From contig NC_015151.1 in the NCBI RefSeq assembly GCF_000190315.1, forward strand, positions 806,001-870,000: 64,000 nt of DNA, read 5' to 3'. The translations under genes and the position numbers were made by a program. This document shows, piece by piece, positions 32,870 to 41,273 of this stretch. The notes under the pieces are model-generated. The model made no database searches, had not been told where the DNA came from, and saw only the letters and a program-made list of their open reading frames with translations. This stretch comes from Vulcanisaeta moutnovskia 768-28. GTDB taxonomy: Archaea > Thermoproteota > Thermoprotei > Thermoproteales > Thermocladiaceae. The stretch's first letter is position 1, and the number at the start of each line of letters is the position of its first letter.

Positions 32870-33676
32870 ATGAGACCCGTAATAACATTACTCACGGACT
32901 TTGGCTATGATTCGTATTTCGTACCATCAATGAAAGGTGTGATACTTAGTTTAAATCCGGAGGCCGTAATAATTGATATAACGCATTCAATACCGCAATT
33001 CAATGTGCATAAGGCAGCATTCACCCTATGGGCTTCATATAAGTACTTCCCAAAGGGAACGATACACGTGGTTGTTGTGGATCCGGGCGTTGGTACATCG
33101 AGGAGGGCTATCGCCATTAAGACAAGGAATTACTACTTTGTTGGGCCGGACAATGGTGTTTTAATGATGGCTGCTGAGGATGATGGTATCATCGATATTA
33201 GGGCTATCGAGAATAGGGATTTCATGAGACCTGTTGTGTCAAGCACGTTTCATGGACGTGACATATTTGCACCAGTTGCGGCTTACTTAAGCCTTGGTCT
33301 GGACATAACATTACTGGGGTCTCGAGTTACTGATCCAGCAAGACTACCAGGCATTACAAATAGAGTTTCTAGGAATATTGCTAATTCAATGATTATTTAT
33401 ATTGATCATTTCGGAAATGCCTACACGGGTATTCGGGAGAGTGATCTCGGGGTTCTTGGTCTTAAGTACGGTGATGAATTACGCATTGTCATACCAAGGA
33501 GGAATACGGACCTTAGGGTTAGGTTCCTGAGAAGTTATGGTTATGCCGGTGATGGTGAGGTATTAGCATTAATAAATAGTGAGGGATTTTTGGAGCTCTC
33601 AATAAATAGGGATAACTTTGCACAAAAATACGGTGTTGTGGAGGGTGATGAAGTTACTCTCTTCGTTATTAAATAA
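32870..33676 (+). CDS. S-adenosyl-L-methionine hydroxide adenosyltransferase (DUF62)
   Basis: 268 residues. LLTDFGYDSYFVPSMKGVI is the family opening, VVVDPGVGTSRRAIA and FVGPDNGVL follow, and FHGRDIFAPVAAYL holds the His-Arg-Asp water-activating triad. The enzyme hydrolyses SAM to adenosine and methionine, structurally related to fluorinase and chlorinase but without the halide-binding insert. The C-terminal beta barrel ends GDEVTLFVIK. The physiological role in Archaea is unclear. Its last 8 bases overlap the 3' end of ogt on the other strand. Confidence 0.9.
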   Translation: MRPVITLLTDFGYDSYFVPSMKGVILSLNPEAVIIDITHSIPQFNVHKAAFTLWASYKYFPKGTIHVVVVDPGVGTSRRAIAIKTRNYYFVGPDNGVLMMAAEDDGIIDIRAIENRDFMRPVVSSTFHGRDIFAPVAAYLSLGLDITLLGSRVTDPARLPGITNRVSRNIANSMIIYIDHFGNAYTGIRESDLGVLGLKYGDELRIVIPRRNTDLRVRFLRSYGYAGDGEVLALINSEGFLELSINRDNFAQKYGVVEGDEVTLFVIK

Positions 33677-34220
33677 TCATATTCTGCGATACGTAATTCA
33701 GAAGCTCCCTAAAGTTCTTTGTAAGTACAGTATCACTGACGTTATGTTGCTTAGCGACTTTGCCATTAACTACTCGTACACCCTCCATTTCCAGCAACCT
33801 AAGCTTAATGCTTGAATCACTAATTGAGTAACCACCTAATGAGCCATCGCTCTTAATGACTCTATGGCAAGGAACAATCACCGGAAGCTTATTAGCGCTG
33901 GCTAATTTGCCAACGGCTCTGGGGCTTGTATTTAACAGCCTAGCTAATTGGGCGTATGTCGCTACCTTGCCTCTTGGTATTGATAGCATTGCGACCTGTG
34001 CAAGTCCAAGAAGTCCTGGACCCAGCTCTAGGTACCTAATTATTTCCTTTGGTTCTACTAACCCCATTATGTATCTTGATATAGTCTCTGCAATGGGGTC
34101 TCTAGTGCTCTCCTTAATTCCATCAATTCCAATCCTAACCTTGACTTCCCGAATCCTATCACCGTAAATACACGTCTCCAGGACTCCAATCTCTCTTATT
34201 GGCAAAATTATGCAATGCAT
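33669..34220 (-). CDS. ogt: Methylated-DNA-[protein]-cysteine S-methyltransferase
   Basis: 183 residues. The suicide active site IVPCHRVIKSDGSLGGYS (Cys in PCHRV) and the DNA-binding helix TSPRAVGKLASANKLP with the arginine finger are complete. The protein removes O6-alkyl groups from guanine. After the usual end (KLRLLEMEGV) there is a 35-residue C-terminal tail (NGKVAKQHNVSDT onward) longer than in most homologues. It shares a TATA region with the divergent MoaD-like gene; ATG 34220 is about 29 bases from that box. Confidence 0.92.
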   Translation of the reverse strand: MHCIILPIREIGVLETCIYGDRIREVKVRIGIDGIKESTRDPIAETISRYIMGLVEPKEIIRYLELGPGLLGLAQVAMLSIPRGKVATYAQLARLLNTSPRAVGKLASANKLPVIVPCHRVIKSDGSLGGYSISDSSIKLRLLEMEGVRVVNGKVAKQHNVSDTVLTKNFRELLNYVSQNMII

Positions 34221-34245
34221 TTTTAATTCAATTAGTAAGGAGCCC

Positions 34246-34252
34246 TTAAAAA
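34246..34252. promoter_or_regulatory. Shared bidirectional TATA box (ogt / moaD-like)
   Basis: TTAAAAA, with CC on both sides (CCCTTAAAAACCC), is centred about 29 bases from ATG 34220 of ogt on the minus strand and about 24 bases from GTG 34273 of the ubiquitin-like gene on the plus strand. It is the only A/T box at a proper distance for either gene. Confidence 0.5.
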
Positions 34253-34272
34253 CCCTGTCCCGAGAATCTACT

Positions 34273-34554
34273 GTGGTTGTCAGGGTTAAATTAGTGGGTG
34301 TTTTAAGTGCGTTGGCTCTTGGTAAGGATTTTATTGAGCTTAATGGTGTTATTACGGTAAGGGATGTTATTAATGGACTTAGGTCAATAAATGAGAAATT
34401 ATTTAAGAGGGTATTTGATGTTTCGAGGAATGAGTTGATGCCTGATATTTATATTGCAGTTAATGATATTGACATAAGGTTGCTCAAGGGTCTTGATACA
34501 CCGGTTAAGGATGGCGATGAGGTTTTAATACTGGCATATATTCATGGTGGGTAA
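34273..34554 (+). CDS. MoaD/ThiS/SAMP-like ubiquitin-fold protein
   Basis: 93 residues from GTG 34273, chosen because it lies about 24 bases after the shared TATA box; an upstream ATG at 34210 would start inside the ogt gene. The beta-grasp fold is apparent (VRVKLVGVLSALALGKDF, ITVRDVINGL, DGDEVLILAYIHGG) and the chain ends with the Gly-Gly required for adenylation and thiocarboxylate or conjugate formation. It may be the small subunit of molybdopterin synthase (tungstopterin is needed by the AOR-type enzyme in this window) or a sulfur carrier/archaeal protein modifier. Confidence 0.85.
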   Translation: MVVRVKLVGVLSALALGKDFIELNGVITVRDVINGLRSINEKLFKRVFDVSRNELMPDIYIAVNDIDIRLLKGLDTPVKDGDEVLILAYIHGG

Positions 34555-34559
34555 TTGCC

Positions 34560-35081
34560 ATGAGTTATGTGATTAGGCTTAACAGTGACATTGGTGAGTT
34601 GAGGATTTGGCTTGCAACGATTATACTAACTAAGCCCATTAATGATGAATTTCTTGTTAGGGTTAAATCGTTAACCAATGATTGTGTTAATTCTTTGATC
34701 ACCATAGTGCCCGCGGTGAAGGTGTTGGGTCCATGGCAAATGATTTATTCGGCGTACTTAAGCCTTAGGGATAATTTGCAGGGTGTGTCGAGGTTTAGGG
34801 ACCCGGGCTTGGGTGCATTAACGTATATGGTTGGTACAACGCAGTTAAGGAGGGGTTTAGAGATTCTTAGTCCTGTTGGTAATGATCAAGTGTCAATAAT
34901 AGTAATGGGTATTAATGATTGTGTCTATGATTTGGTGAATAACGTAATTAATATTTTCAAGGATTTTATGGAGGATTTAATAATTGGTGTTGGTTTTCAT
35001 AAGGTTTATGAGGGATTGTTTAGGTCCATTGATGACTTTATAAATACCTTAATTAATAAGTATATTAGTGGGTTCACGTAG
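34560..35081 (+). CDS. Cgi121-like KEOPS subunit
   Basis: 173 residues. The central part [16 protein letters not shown] (about 56-71) and [19 protein letters not shown] (about 84-102) follow the Cgi121 pattern 'hxGxxHLxxAxxxAL' and 'LLxxxGTxQIxxAIE', where the GT-x-Q loop is the family's most typical point, followed by strand VSIIVMG. Cgi121 binds the Bud32 kinase and helps tRNA positioning in the KEOPS complex that makes t6A. The match is by eye and divergent; extended C-terminal helices ([15 protein letters not shown]) are additional. It begins five bases after the MoaD-like gene. Confidence 0.55.
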   Translation: MSYVIRLNSDIGELRIWLATIILTKPINDEFLVRVKSLTNDCVNSLITIVPAVKVLGPWQMIYSAYLSLRDNLQGVSRFRDPGLGALTYMVGTTQLRRGLEILSPVGNDQVSIIVMGINDCVYDLVNNVINIFKDFMEDLIIGVGFHKVYEGLFRSIDDFINTLINKYISGFT

Positions 35082-35136
35082 TCTGCGGCAATTCTTGCAG
35101 TTAATAATTTATAATTCCACTAGTCTCAGGGAGACG

Positions 35137-36342
35137 ATGGATAGGTTATTCTATATCGCTAAGGATGAGGAGATACTTAATGGTGATGCAACTGATATTT
35201 ACTTTATGAGAACCATTGATGTACTTAGAGCGGCGGGTCTTGATAAGGTTAAGGTTAGGGCTGAGTTTCATGTTGTTAATTTACCGAGGAATTATAAGTG
35301 GGCCGTGTTTGCTGGTTTAAAGGAAGTCGTGAGCCTCACGGTCACTAAGGAATTGCCGATAACCATCTACGCAATGCCTGAAGGTACGCTCTTTAAGGCC
35401 AATGAGCCAATAATGGTTATTGAGGGTAATTACGTGGATTTCGCTGTTTATGAAACAACGTTCCTAGGGATACTCAGACATTACAGTTCTATAGCCAGTA
35501 AGGCTGCCAGGATTAAGAAGCTAGCTGGTGATAAGTCATGTATATTCTTTGGTGCTAGGGTTGTTCATCCAGCAATACAACCAATGGTTGATAGGGCATC
35601 TTACATAGGTGGTTGTGATGGTGTTGCCGGCGTAGTGGGGGCTAGGTTATTGGGTATTAAACCAAGTGGTACAATGCCCCATGCATTAATGATAGTGTTT
35701 AGGCATGCAACTGGTGATCACACACTTGCCTGGGTCTGGTTTGATAAGGTAATGCCTAATGATGTTCCTAGGATAGTGCTTGCGGATACATTCCTTGATG
35801 AGCGTGAGGAGTCCATGATAGCTGCTAAACTACTCGGTAATAGGCTGTATGGTGTTAGGTTAGACACGCCGAGTAGTAGGCGTGGTAATATGGAGGCTAT
35901 TGTTCGTGAGGTTAGGTGGACCCTAGACCTGGCTGGTTATAAGAATGTGAAAATACTAGTTAGTGGTGGTGTTGATGAGGATGAAATTATTAAGCTTAGG
36001 GACATTGCCGACATGTTTGGTGTTGGTACATCAATAGCCTTCCCACCAAGTGTTGATATTAGTATGGACATTGTGGAGGCTTATGACGAGAAGAGTGGGC
36101 GTTGGGTACCGATTACAAAGCGTGGTAAATTACCTGGTTTTAAGCAGGTTTATAGGTGTGGGGATACGTTTGATGATCAAGTTATTCCGTGGGATTGGGA
36201 ACCAGCGGTATGTCGGGATGGTTCCAAGCCCGCACCATTACTTAGGAAATTTGTTGATAATGGTAAGGTCGCTGAGCCAGTACCTAGCGATCAGGAGATT
36301 AGGAGTTACGTGCTTAATCAATTGAGGTATGCCGAGATTTAG
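35137..36342 (+). CDS. pncB: Nicotinate phosphoribosyltransferase
   Basis: 401 residues from ATG 35137, 25-30 bases after TATA-like AATTTATAATTCC; the frame is open to 35068 but that part has no family similarity. [13 protein letters not shown] is the family start, [13 protein letters not shown] carries the active-site His region, [11 protein letters not shown] and [12 protein letters not shown] the PRPP and product contacts, and [12 protein letters not shown] the barrel end. A Cys-rich C-terminus ([19 protein letters not shown]) resembles the zinc-binding tail of archaeal and Thermoplasma NAPRTases. It salvages nicotinate into NAD. Confidence 0.92.
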   Translation: MDRLFYIAKDEEILNGDATDIYFMRTIDVLRAAGLDKVKVRAEFHVVNLPRNYKWAVFAGLKEVVSLTVTKELPITIYAMPEGTLFKANEPIMVIEGNYVDFAVYETTFLGILRHYSSIASKAARIKKLAGDKSCIFFGARVVHPAIQPMVDRASYIGGCDGVAGVVGARLLGIKPSGTMPHALMIVFRHATGDHTLAWVWFDKVMPNDVPRIVLADTFLDEREESMIAAKLLGNRLYGVRLDTPSSRRGNMEAIVREVRWTLDLAGYKNVKILVSGGVDEDEIIKLRDIADMFGVGTSIAFPPSVDISMDIVEAYDEKSGRWVPITKRGKLPGFKQVYRCGDTFDDQVIPWDWEPAVCRDGSKPAPLLRKFVDNGKVAEPVPSDQEIRSYVLNQLRYAEI

Positions 36343-36431
36343 TAATGAAATGAGTATTAATGTAACGTGTTCATACCACAAATGCTTAAAGAAATTGCCA
36401 TTTCTATTTTAAGGAAGGTTTAATATTAATC

Positions 36432-36527
36432 TTATAATTCCTCTTCCCACTCTTCCTCAAATTCCTCCCATTCCTCCTCCTCTTCTCCTTCTTCCCATTC
36501 TTCCTCTTCCATAACTAGGCTGTTCAT
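36432..36527 (-). CDS. Acidic tryptophan-rich microprotein (31 aa)
   Basis: From ATG 36527 the peptide is MNSLVM followed by 25 residues made almost only of Glu, with three Trp and one Phe at regular spacing (EEEEWEEGEEEEEWEEFE, then EEEWEEEL), stop at 36432. A TATA box (genomic GGTTTAAAAGC, 36542-36552, minus strand) is placed about 25 bases upstream of the ATG, exactly as in leaderless genes here; ATG 36512 is a second possible start. Too short for routine gene finding. It could be a helical, extremely acidic binding peptide for a basic protein such as a chromatin or ribosomal protein. The rest of 36343-36713 has no gene I can support. Confidence 0.55.
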   Translation of the reverse strand: MNSLVMEEEEWEEGEEEEEWEEFEEEWEEEL

Positions 36528-36713
36528 ATTTGGTCCATGATGGTTTAAAAGCATTATTAAAAAGCATTACCTACCCTACTAACTTTATGTGTGTACTATG
36601 ACCGGTAAATTTACATATTCCTTATTATCTATCAATCTTCCATAATTCAGTGATAATTTTACGGAATAGGTGTGGTTTATAAAAGGTTAAGGTAGGTATA
36701 TGTAGGGGTTCGT

Positions 36714-37253
36714 GTGGATTTCAATTTAGTAATATCCACGGGAAGGAGGCTAGAGGGTAGATGTGCTGATGAACTTAGGTACATAGGCGATTTAATTGGT
36801 ATGAGGATTGCCCAGACATCATTCACGGGATTTGATGGATTAATAACGGGGTATGTAGATGGCGATCCTGTGGAATTTACCAGGAAATTGAAAGATCTCG
36901 TTACTACTGGGCGATACATACCACGCTTTGTACTCAAGGTAGTACCAATAATGAGGACAGTGAGTACTAAAATGGAGGATATTGCGAAAGCCGCCATTGA
37001 ATTAGCAAATAGGTACTTAAGTACCAATGAGACTTATAAGGTTGAGGTTAGAAAGAGGGGTGTTGATCTCGATAGGATGGAAATCATTGATTCAATAGCG
37101 TCGAAAATAAGTAATAAAGTCAAGCTTGAGAACCCTGATAAGGTTATTCAATTGGAGATTTTCCCATCAAGGACTGGCATAAGCGTTATTAGGGAGGACG
37201 ATATATTCTCACTAATGAAGGTTAGTGTCGGTTCCCAACAAGGCGGCCAATGA
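36714..37253 (+). CDS. THUMP-domain protein, Tan1-like
   Basis: 179 residues from GTG 36714. The N-terminal segment NLVISTGRRLEGRCADELRY is the NFLD start of THUMP-containing proteins, and the C-terminal half (ETYKVEVRKRGVDLDRMEII, then a strand VIQLEIFPSRTGISVIREDD) is the THUMP core that binds the tRNA acceptor end. In eukaryotes and Archaea, free-standing THUMP proteins of this kind (Tan1) guide acetylation of tRNA cytidine 12. No catalytic domain is attached. The gene is followed 57 bases later by a dehydrogenase. Confidence 0.75.
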   Translation: MDFNLVISTGRRLEGRCADELRYIGDLIGMRIAQTSFTGFDGLITGYVDGDPVEFTRKLKDLVTTGRYIPRFVLKVVPIMRTVSTKMEDIAKAAIELANRYLSTNETYKVEVRKRGVDLDRMEIIDSIASKISNKVKLENPDKVIQLEIFPSRTGISVIREDDIFSLMKVSVGSQQGGQ

Positions 37254-37310
37254 GTTATTAATTACTATTAACCATAATCCTTTAATTCTAGCATCAATTA
37301 TTCTCTCAAT

Positions 37311-38138
37311 ATGGACGTTACCGTAATTGGAACAGGCAGGATGGGTAGTGCGCTCGTTAGAAGATTGGCTAAGCAGGGGTTTAATGTTTATGCATGGAAT
37401 AGAACTAAGGACAGGTTAAAGGATTTACCCGCAAGATCAATAGATGATATTTCACAGGCCAAGGGATTAACATTCATTTTTGTTTCTGATGATGAGGCAC
37501 TAAACGCAGTTAGAGGTGTTGGCGGTGACATAGTTGCGTTGTCAGGGACCTACAGTATTGGTGCTGTTACAGCATTTAACATTAGGTTTACGAGTATGGG
37601 AAAAGGATTACTGGCCGCACCTGTTGTGGGTGGTCCCGCTGATGTTGAGAATGGAACAGCGATATACTTGATTGGTGGTCCTGAAAGTACGTACCAAAGG
37701 GCTAAGGAGGTTTTTGATAAGTTAGGTTCCATAATTAGATTACCAACTGCCGAGGCAGCAATGGCACTTAAGCTTGCCTATAATTCATTTCTAATAGGTA
37801 CCATGGCATTACTTGGAGAGTATGTAGTACTTGGGAGGACTTATGGCGTTGATGATGATACACTAAGGGCATTATTAACCAAGACCGTGTTTAAGGAAGT
37901 CAGTGAGAAGTACATGGATAGGGTTCTTAAGCCTAAATTACCGCCTTCATTTACACTAGCCCTGGCTGCTAAGGACGTGCACTACGCCGTTAAATCAGCG
38001 GGTGATGCAAAGACCCCACTAGTTGTTTCCTCAATTGTTAAGTCCCTATACGAGTTATTGGCCGCCCTTGGCTTTGGGAATGAGGATTACGTTAGGGCCG
38101 GCTTGCTTGAGCTTATTGGCGGTTTAAAGGAAAAATAA
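37311..38138 (+). CDS. NAD(P)-dependent beta-hydroxyacid dehydrogenase family protein
   Basis: 275 residues. VTVIGTGRMGSALVRRLAKQG is the Rossmann NAD(P) site (GxGxMG), LAAPVVGGPADVENGT the substrate-loop motif, and MALKLAYNSFLIGTM the catalytic-lysine helix of 6-phosphogluconate and 3-hydroxyisobutyrate dehydrogenase-like enzymes. The helical C-terminal domain ends with FTLALAAKDVHYAVKSA, where the K-D pair is also conserved. Substrate uncertain (hydroxyisobutyrate, tartronate semialdehyde, or an imine as in imine reductases). It is 5' to the L31e gene. Confidence 0.85.
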   Translation: MDVTVIGTGRMGSALVRRLAKQGFNVYAWNRTKDRLKDLPARSIDDISQAKGLTFIFVSDDEALNAVRGVGGDIVALSGTYSIGAVTAFNIRFTSMGKGLLAAPVVGGPADVENGTAIYLIGGPESTYQRAKEVFDKLGSIIRLPTAEAAMALKLAYNSFLIGTMALLGEYVVLGRTYGVDDDTLRALLTKTVFKEVSEKYMDRVLKPKLPPSFTLALAAKDVHYAVKSAGDAKTPLVVSSIVKSLYELLAALGFGNEDYVRAGLLELIGGLKEK

Positions 38139-38170
38139 TGCTTATTAAGACCACAGTTTAATCGTGCGTG

Positions 38171-38494
38171 ATGAGCGAGAGCGCCAAGGTTGAGGTTGAG
38201 AGGGTTTACGTAATTAACCTTAGGAGGACTAGGGAGGTTTCAAGGACCAAGAGGTCTCCGTATGCCATTAGGTTGATTAGGAAGTTCGTGGCTAGGCACA
38301 TGAAGGTTGACCCTGAGAAGGTTAAGATAGATAATAGTGTTAATGAGTATATTTGGTCTAGGAGCATTGAGGACCCACCAAGGAAGGTCGAGGTTAAGGT
38401 TACCAGGTATAGTGATGGCACGGTCAAGGTCACGCTAAACATTCCTGAGAAACCTGAAACAAAGACCGAGACAAAGGCTGCAGAGTCGAAGTAG
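38171..38494 (+). CDS. rpl31e: Ribosomal protein L31e
   Basis: 107 residues from ATG 38171; GTG 38168 is directly ahead in frame. [20 protein letters not shown], then [16 protein letters not shown], then [21 protein letters not shown] are all characteristic of L31e, a large-subunit protein near the exit tunnel. The Lys/Glu/Thr-rich tail [12 protein letters not shown] is lineage-specific. The usual archaeal neighbours (L39e, aIF6) are not seen alongside, unless outside the window. Confidence 0.95.
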   Translation: MSESAKVEVERVYVINLRRTREVSRTKRSPYAIRLIRKFVARHMKVDPEKVKIDNSVNEYIWSRSIEDPPRKVEVKVTRYSDGTVKVTLNIPEKPETKTETKAAESK

Positions 38495-38544
38495 TATCCT
38501 GGAATAGCCGATTCCTTTTAAAGGGCTTTTTATTTTGAATTAAC

Positions 38545-41202
38545 GTGGTTAGTAATAGGACGTTGCAATTAATGTCCAGGCTTTTCACAGCAATTCTTTA
38601 CCTGGCAGTCTCATCAATAGCATTCGTAATGGATTTTCCATTTTATCCATTACCAGTTGCCTTGCTAATAATAGCTGTAACCACGGCATTGGCATACTCA
38701 GGGCATGTTAAGCTTGGCTTTGCAATAATGATAATGCTCCTAATACCTGCCCTACTCTATGTCTATAGATATGCGGCGTTAGGTACCCTACTCCTTATCC
38801 TAATTCTCCTCGTCATGATAAGGGTCTTCGATTGGCTTGGTGTTGGTGTTGGTATACTTGCATGGGAATTCTCAATAATACCTAAAATGCCCATCCCACT
38901 CTACGTACTTTCAGTACCATTAATACTGACCTCACCAAGCCTCACGATAGGTATTACGAGGAGAGTAACTCCATTAAAATCATTAATAACATTCCTCATA
39001 ATCTACATACCAACACTATTACTACTAAATGCTAATAATACCGTAGTTCCCTGGTTCGGCCCCGTGAGTACATACGTATCCCCCCTATCATCACTTACCA
39101 CTAATGCAATAGTAAGTGCTTTGGGCAGCATTAATGTGGGGCTTTACGGACTTGCTCAAGCAATTGATAGGGTATTTACCTGGACCAGCACTTACGTATT
39201 GCCACCGATAATGGCTTTAACGGCATACATCGCGTACGTAATATCAAGCAGATTAAGGTCACATGATAATAAGGTGATTAGGCTCTTTGCGCCAACGATT
39301 GGTACGATGTCCGCCTACGCATTAATGGCATACCTACTATTCTACATGAATCCATACTTTGGGCTTTATCAAGGCATTGATGTTAACACTTTAATTCAGG
39401 GCTTATTACCTGCCCTAGTAATTAGCACAGCCCTATTACCACCAATAATGCACTTCAGGCTTGTTGAGATTAAGTTTGAGGAGGAAGAGAAGCAATCAGT
39501 AATTGCCCTTGAGCGTGGCTATCAACTAATTCTCAATAAGGATGAGCTAAAGTCACTGGCTAGTGAGTGGGATAATGTGGTTGGACTTGAGGATGTTAAG
39601 AGCGAAATAGAGACGTCAGTAATAACACCACTTAGGGATAGTAGATTGTCTCAGAAGTATGGTTTAATGCCGATTCATGGAGTACTGCTCTTTGGTCCTC
39701 CTGGTGTTGGTAAGACAATGCTCGCGAGGGCAATAGCCGGTAAGTTGGGTTGGACAACAATAATAATGAACCTAGGTGAGTTACTTAGTAAATACTATGG
39801 CGAGAGTGAGAATAGGCTTGCTGAGCTCTTCAAAATAGCCAAGAATTATGCACCGTCGGTGATAATAATCGATGAATTTGACGCCATAGGCAAGGCTAGG
39901 ACTAGGTATGTAAGCGATGATGTAACGCCAAGACTACTAAACATACTTCTTAGTGAGATGGATGGGATAACTAAAGGTAATGAGAATATCCTAGTGATTG
40001 GAACAACAAATCAACCAGACCTATTGGATCCGGCGTTGCTTAGGCCTGGTAGATTCGATAAAGTGATCTATGTACCGCCACCTAATGAGGAGACTAGGGC
40101 TAAGATGCTTGAGACTATGTTAAGGGATAAGCCCATTCAAGGTTCTATTGATTATGCAAAACTCGCCAAGTTGTCTGATAGGTTTACTGGTGCGGATATA
40201 ATGAATGTGGTAAGGACTGCAGTTCTCGAGTCGCTTAAGGATGGTAAACCCATAACCCAGGAAAAGCTAGAGGAGATAATTAATAGGTATAAGCCTAGCC
40301 TAACCTACGACTTACTCGAGAAATATGAGGCCTTTAGGCTACAATACAGTAGGTTGAGGACCTTTGGTAAGGCCCAAGTCGGTATTCCAGAGATTACTTG
40401 GGATGACGTTGGCGATCTTGAGGAGGTTAAGGAAGTCATCAATAAGTATATAGTTGCCACAATGCAGAGGAGGGACATACTCGAGAGGTTGGGTATTGAG
40501 CCAATACACGGTATCCTACTCTTTGGTCCTCCTGGTGTTGGTAAGACTCTCGTCGCAAAAGCAACAGCCAATATGCTTAAGGCAAATTTCATAGAACTTA
40601 ATGGAGCCGAGCTGGCTAGGGTTGGGCCTGAGAGAGCTGCTGCAGTGGTTAAGGACGTATTTAATATGGCACGTGATAATACACCTGCCATAATATTCAT
40701 TGATGAGATAGACTCTGTCGCGCCACCTAGGGATTCACCAATAGGTGGCGTCTGGTCTGGCGTTATTTCGCAGTTGCTAACTGAGATGGATGGATTAAGG
40801 GGGTTGAATAATGTCATTGTAATTGCAGCCACAAACAGGCCTTGGTTTGTTGACCCGGCGTTGCTTAGGCCTGGTAGATTCGATAAGGTAATTTACATAC
40901 CACCACCGAATAAGGACGCTAGGCGTGAAATAATAAGGATACACATGAAGAATGCTGAGGTCGAGGAGGGGGTCATTAATTGGGTCGCTGAGGTTACTGA
41001 GGGTTATAGTGGTGCTGATTTAGCTGCGTTGGTCAGGGAGGCTAAGATGAGAGCCTTAGATAGGGTGTTAAGTGGTGATAATAGGGTTAAAATTACGAGG
41101 AGAGATTTCGAGTATGCACTTAGTAAGGTTCATCCATCATTAAATAGGGAATTGCTTAGTCAGTATGAGGATTTTGTGCGTAGGGCTAATTTAATGGTCT
41201 AA
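38545..41202 (+). CDS. Membrane-anchored double-AAA ATPase (Cdc48/VAT-related)
   Basis: 885 residues from GTG 38545. Residues about 10-310 hold roughly eight to nine hydrophobic helices instead of the Cdc48 N-domain. Two AAA modules follow: Walker A at about 384-391 and 661-668 (both GPPGVGKT), Walker B at 440-444 (IIIDE) and 717-721 (FIDEID), sensor and Arg-finger segments TTNQPDLLDPALLRPGRFD and ATNRPWFVDPALLRPGRFD. Both ATPase sites look intact. The second pore region (NGAELARVGPERAAAVVK) differs from the usual Cdc48 sequence. Presumably it extracts or unfolds proteins at the membrane, a function like FtsH or Cdc48-ERAD, but lacks a protease domain. Promoter TTTTTATTTTG near 38526. Confidence 0.88.
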   Translation: MVSNRTLQLMSRLFTAILYLAVSSIAFVMDFPFYPLPVALLIIAVTTALAYSGHVKLGFAIMIMLLIPALLYVYRYAALGTLLLILILLVMIRVFDWLGVGVGILAWEFSIIPKMPIPLYVLSVPLILTSPSLTIGITRRVTPLKSLITFLIIYIPTLLLLNANNTVVPWFGPVSTYVSPLSSLTTNAIVSALGSINVGLYGLAQAIDRVFTWTSTYVLPPIMALTAYIAYVISSRLRSHDNKVIRLFAPTIGTMSAYALMAYLLFYMNPYFGLYQGIDVNTLIQGLLPALVISTALLPPIMHFRLVEIKFEEEEKQSVIALERGYQLILNKDELKSLASEWDNVVGLEDVKSEIETSVITPLRDSRLSQKYGLMPIHGVLLFGPPGVGKTMLARAIAGKLGWTTIIMNLGELLSKYYGESENRLAELFKIAKNYAPSVIIIDEFDAIGKARTRYVSDDVTPRLLNILLSEMDGITKGNENILVIGTTNQPDLLDPALLRPGRFDKVIYVPPPNEETRAKMLETMLRDKPIQGSIDYAKLAKLSDRFTGADIMNVVRTAVLESLKDGKPITQEKLEEIINRYKPSLTYDLLEKYEAFRLQYSRLRTFGKAQVGIPEITWDDVGDLEEVKEVINKYIVATMQRRDILERLGIEPIHGILLFGPPGVGKTLVAKATANMLKANFIELNGAELARVGPERAAAVVKDVFNMARDNTPAIIFIDEIDSVAPPRDSPIGGVWSGVISQLLTEMDGLRGLNNVIVIAATNRPWFVDPALLRPGRFDKVIYIPPPNKDARREIIRIHMKNAEVEEGVINWVAEVTEGYSGADLAALVREAKMRALDRVLSGDNRVKITRRDFEYALSKVHPSLNRELLSQYEDFVRRANLMV

Positions 41203-41273
41203 TTAATTTCGTACAGTAATACCCATGTTAATGTAGGCTTAGTAATTTAAAGGGTCTTTTCCACATTATTGTC

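Noticed and set aside
40305-40832. 175-codon minus-strand frame within the AAA ATPase gene
   Set aside because: Shadow of the second AAA module, whose Walker motifs are on the plus strand.
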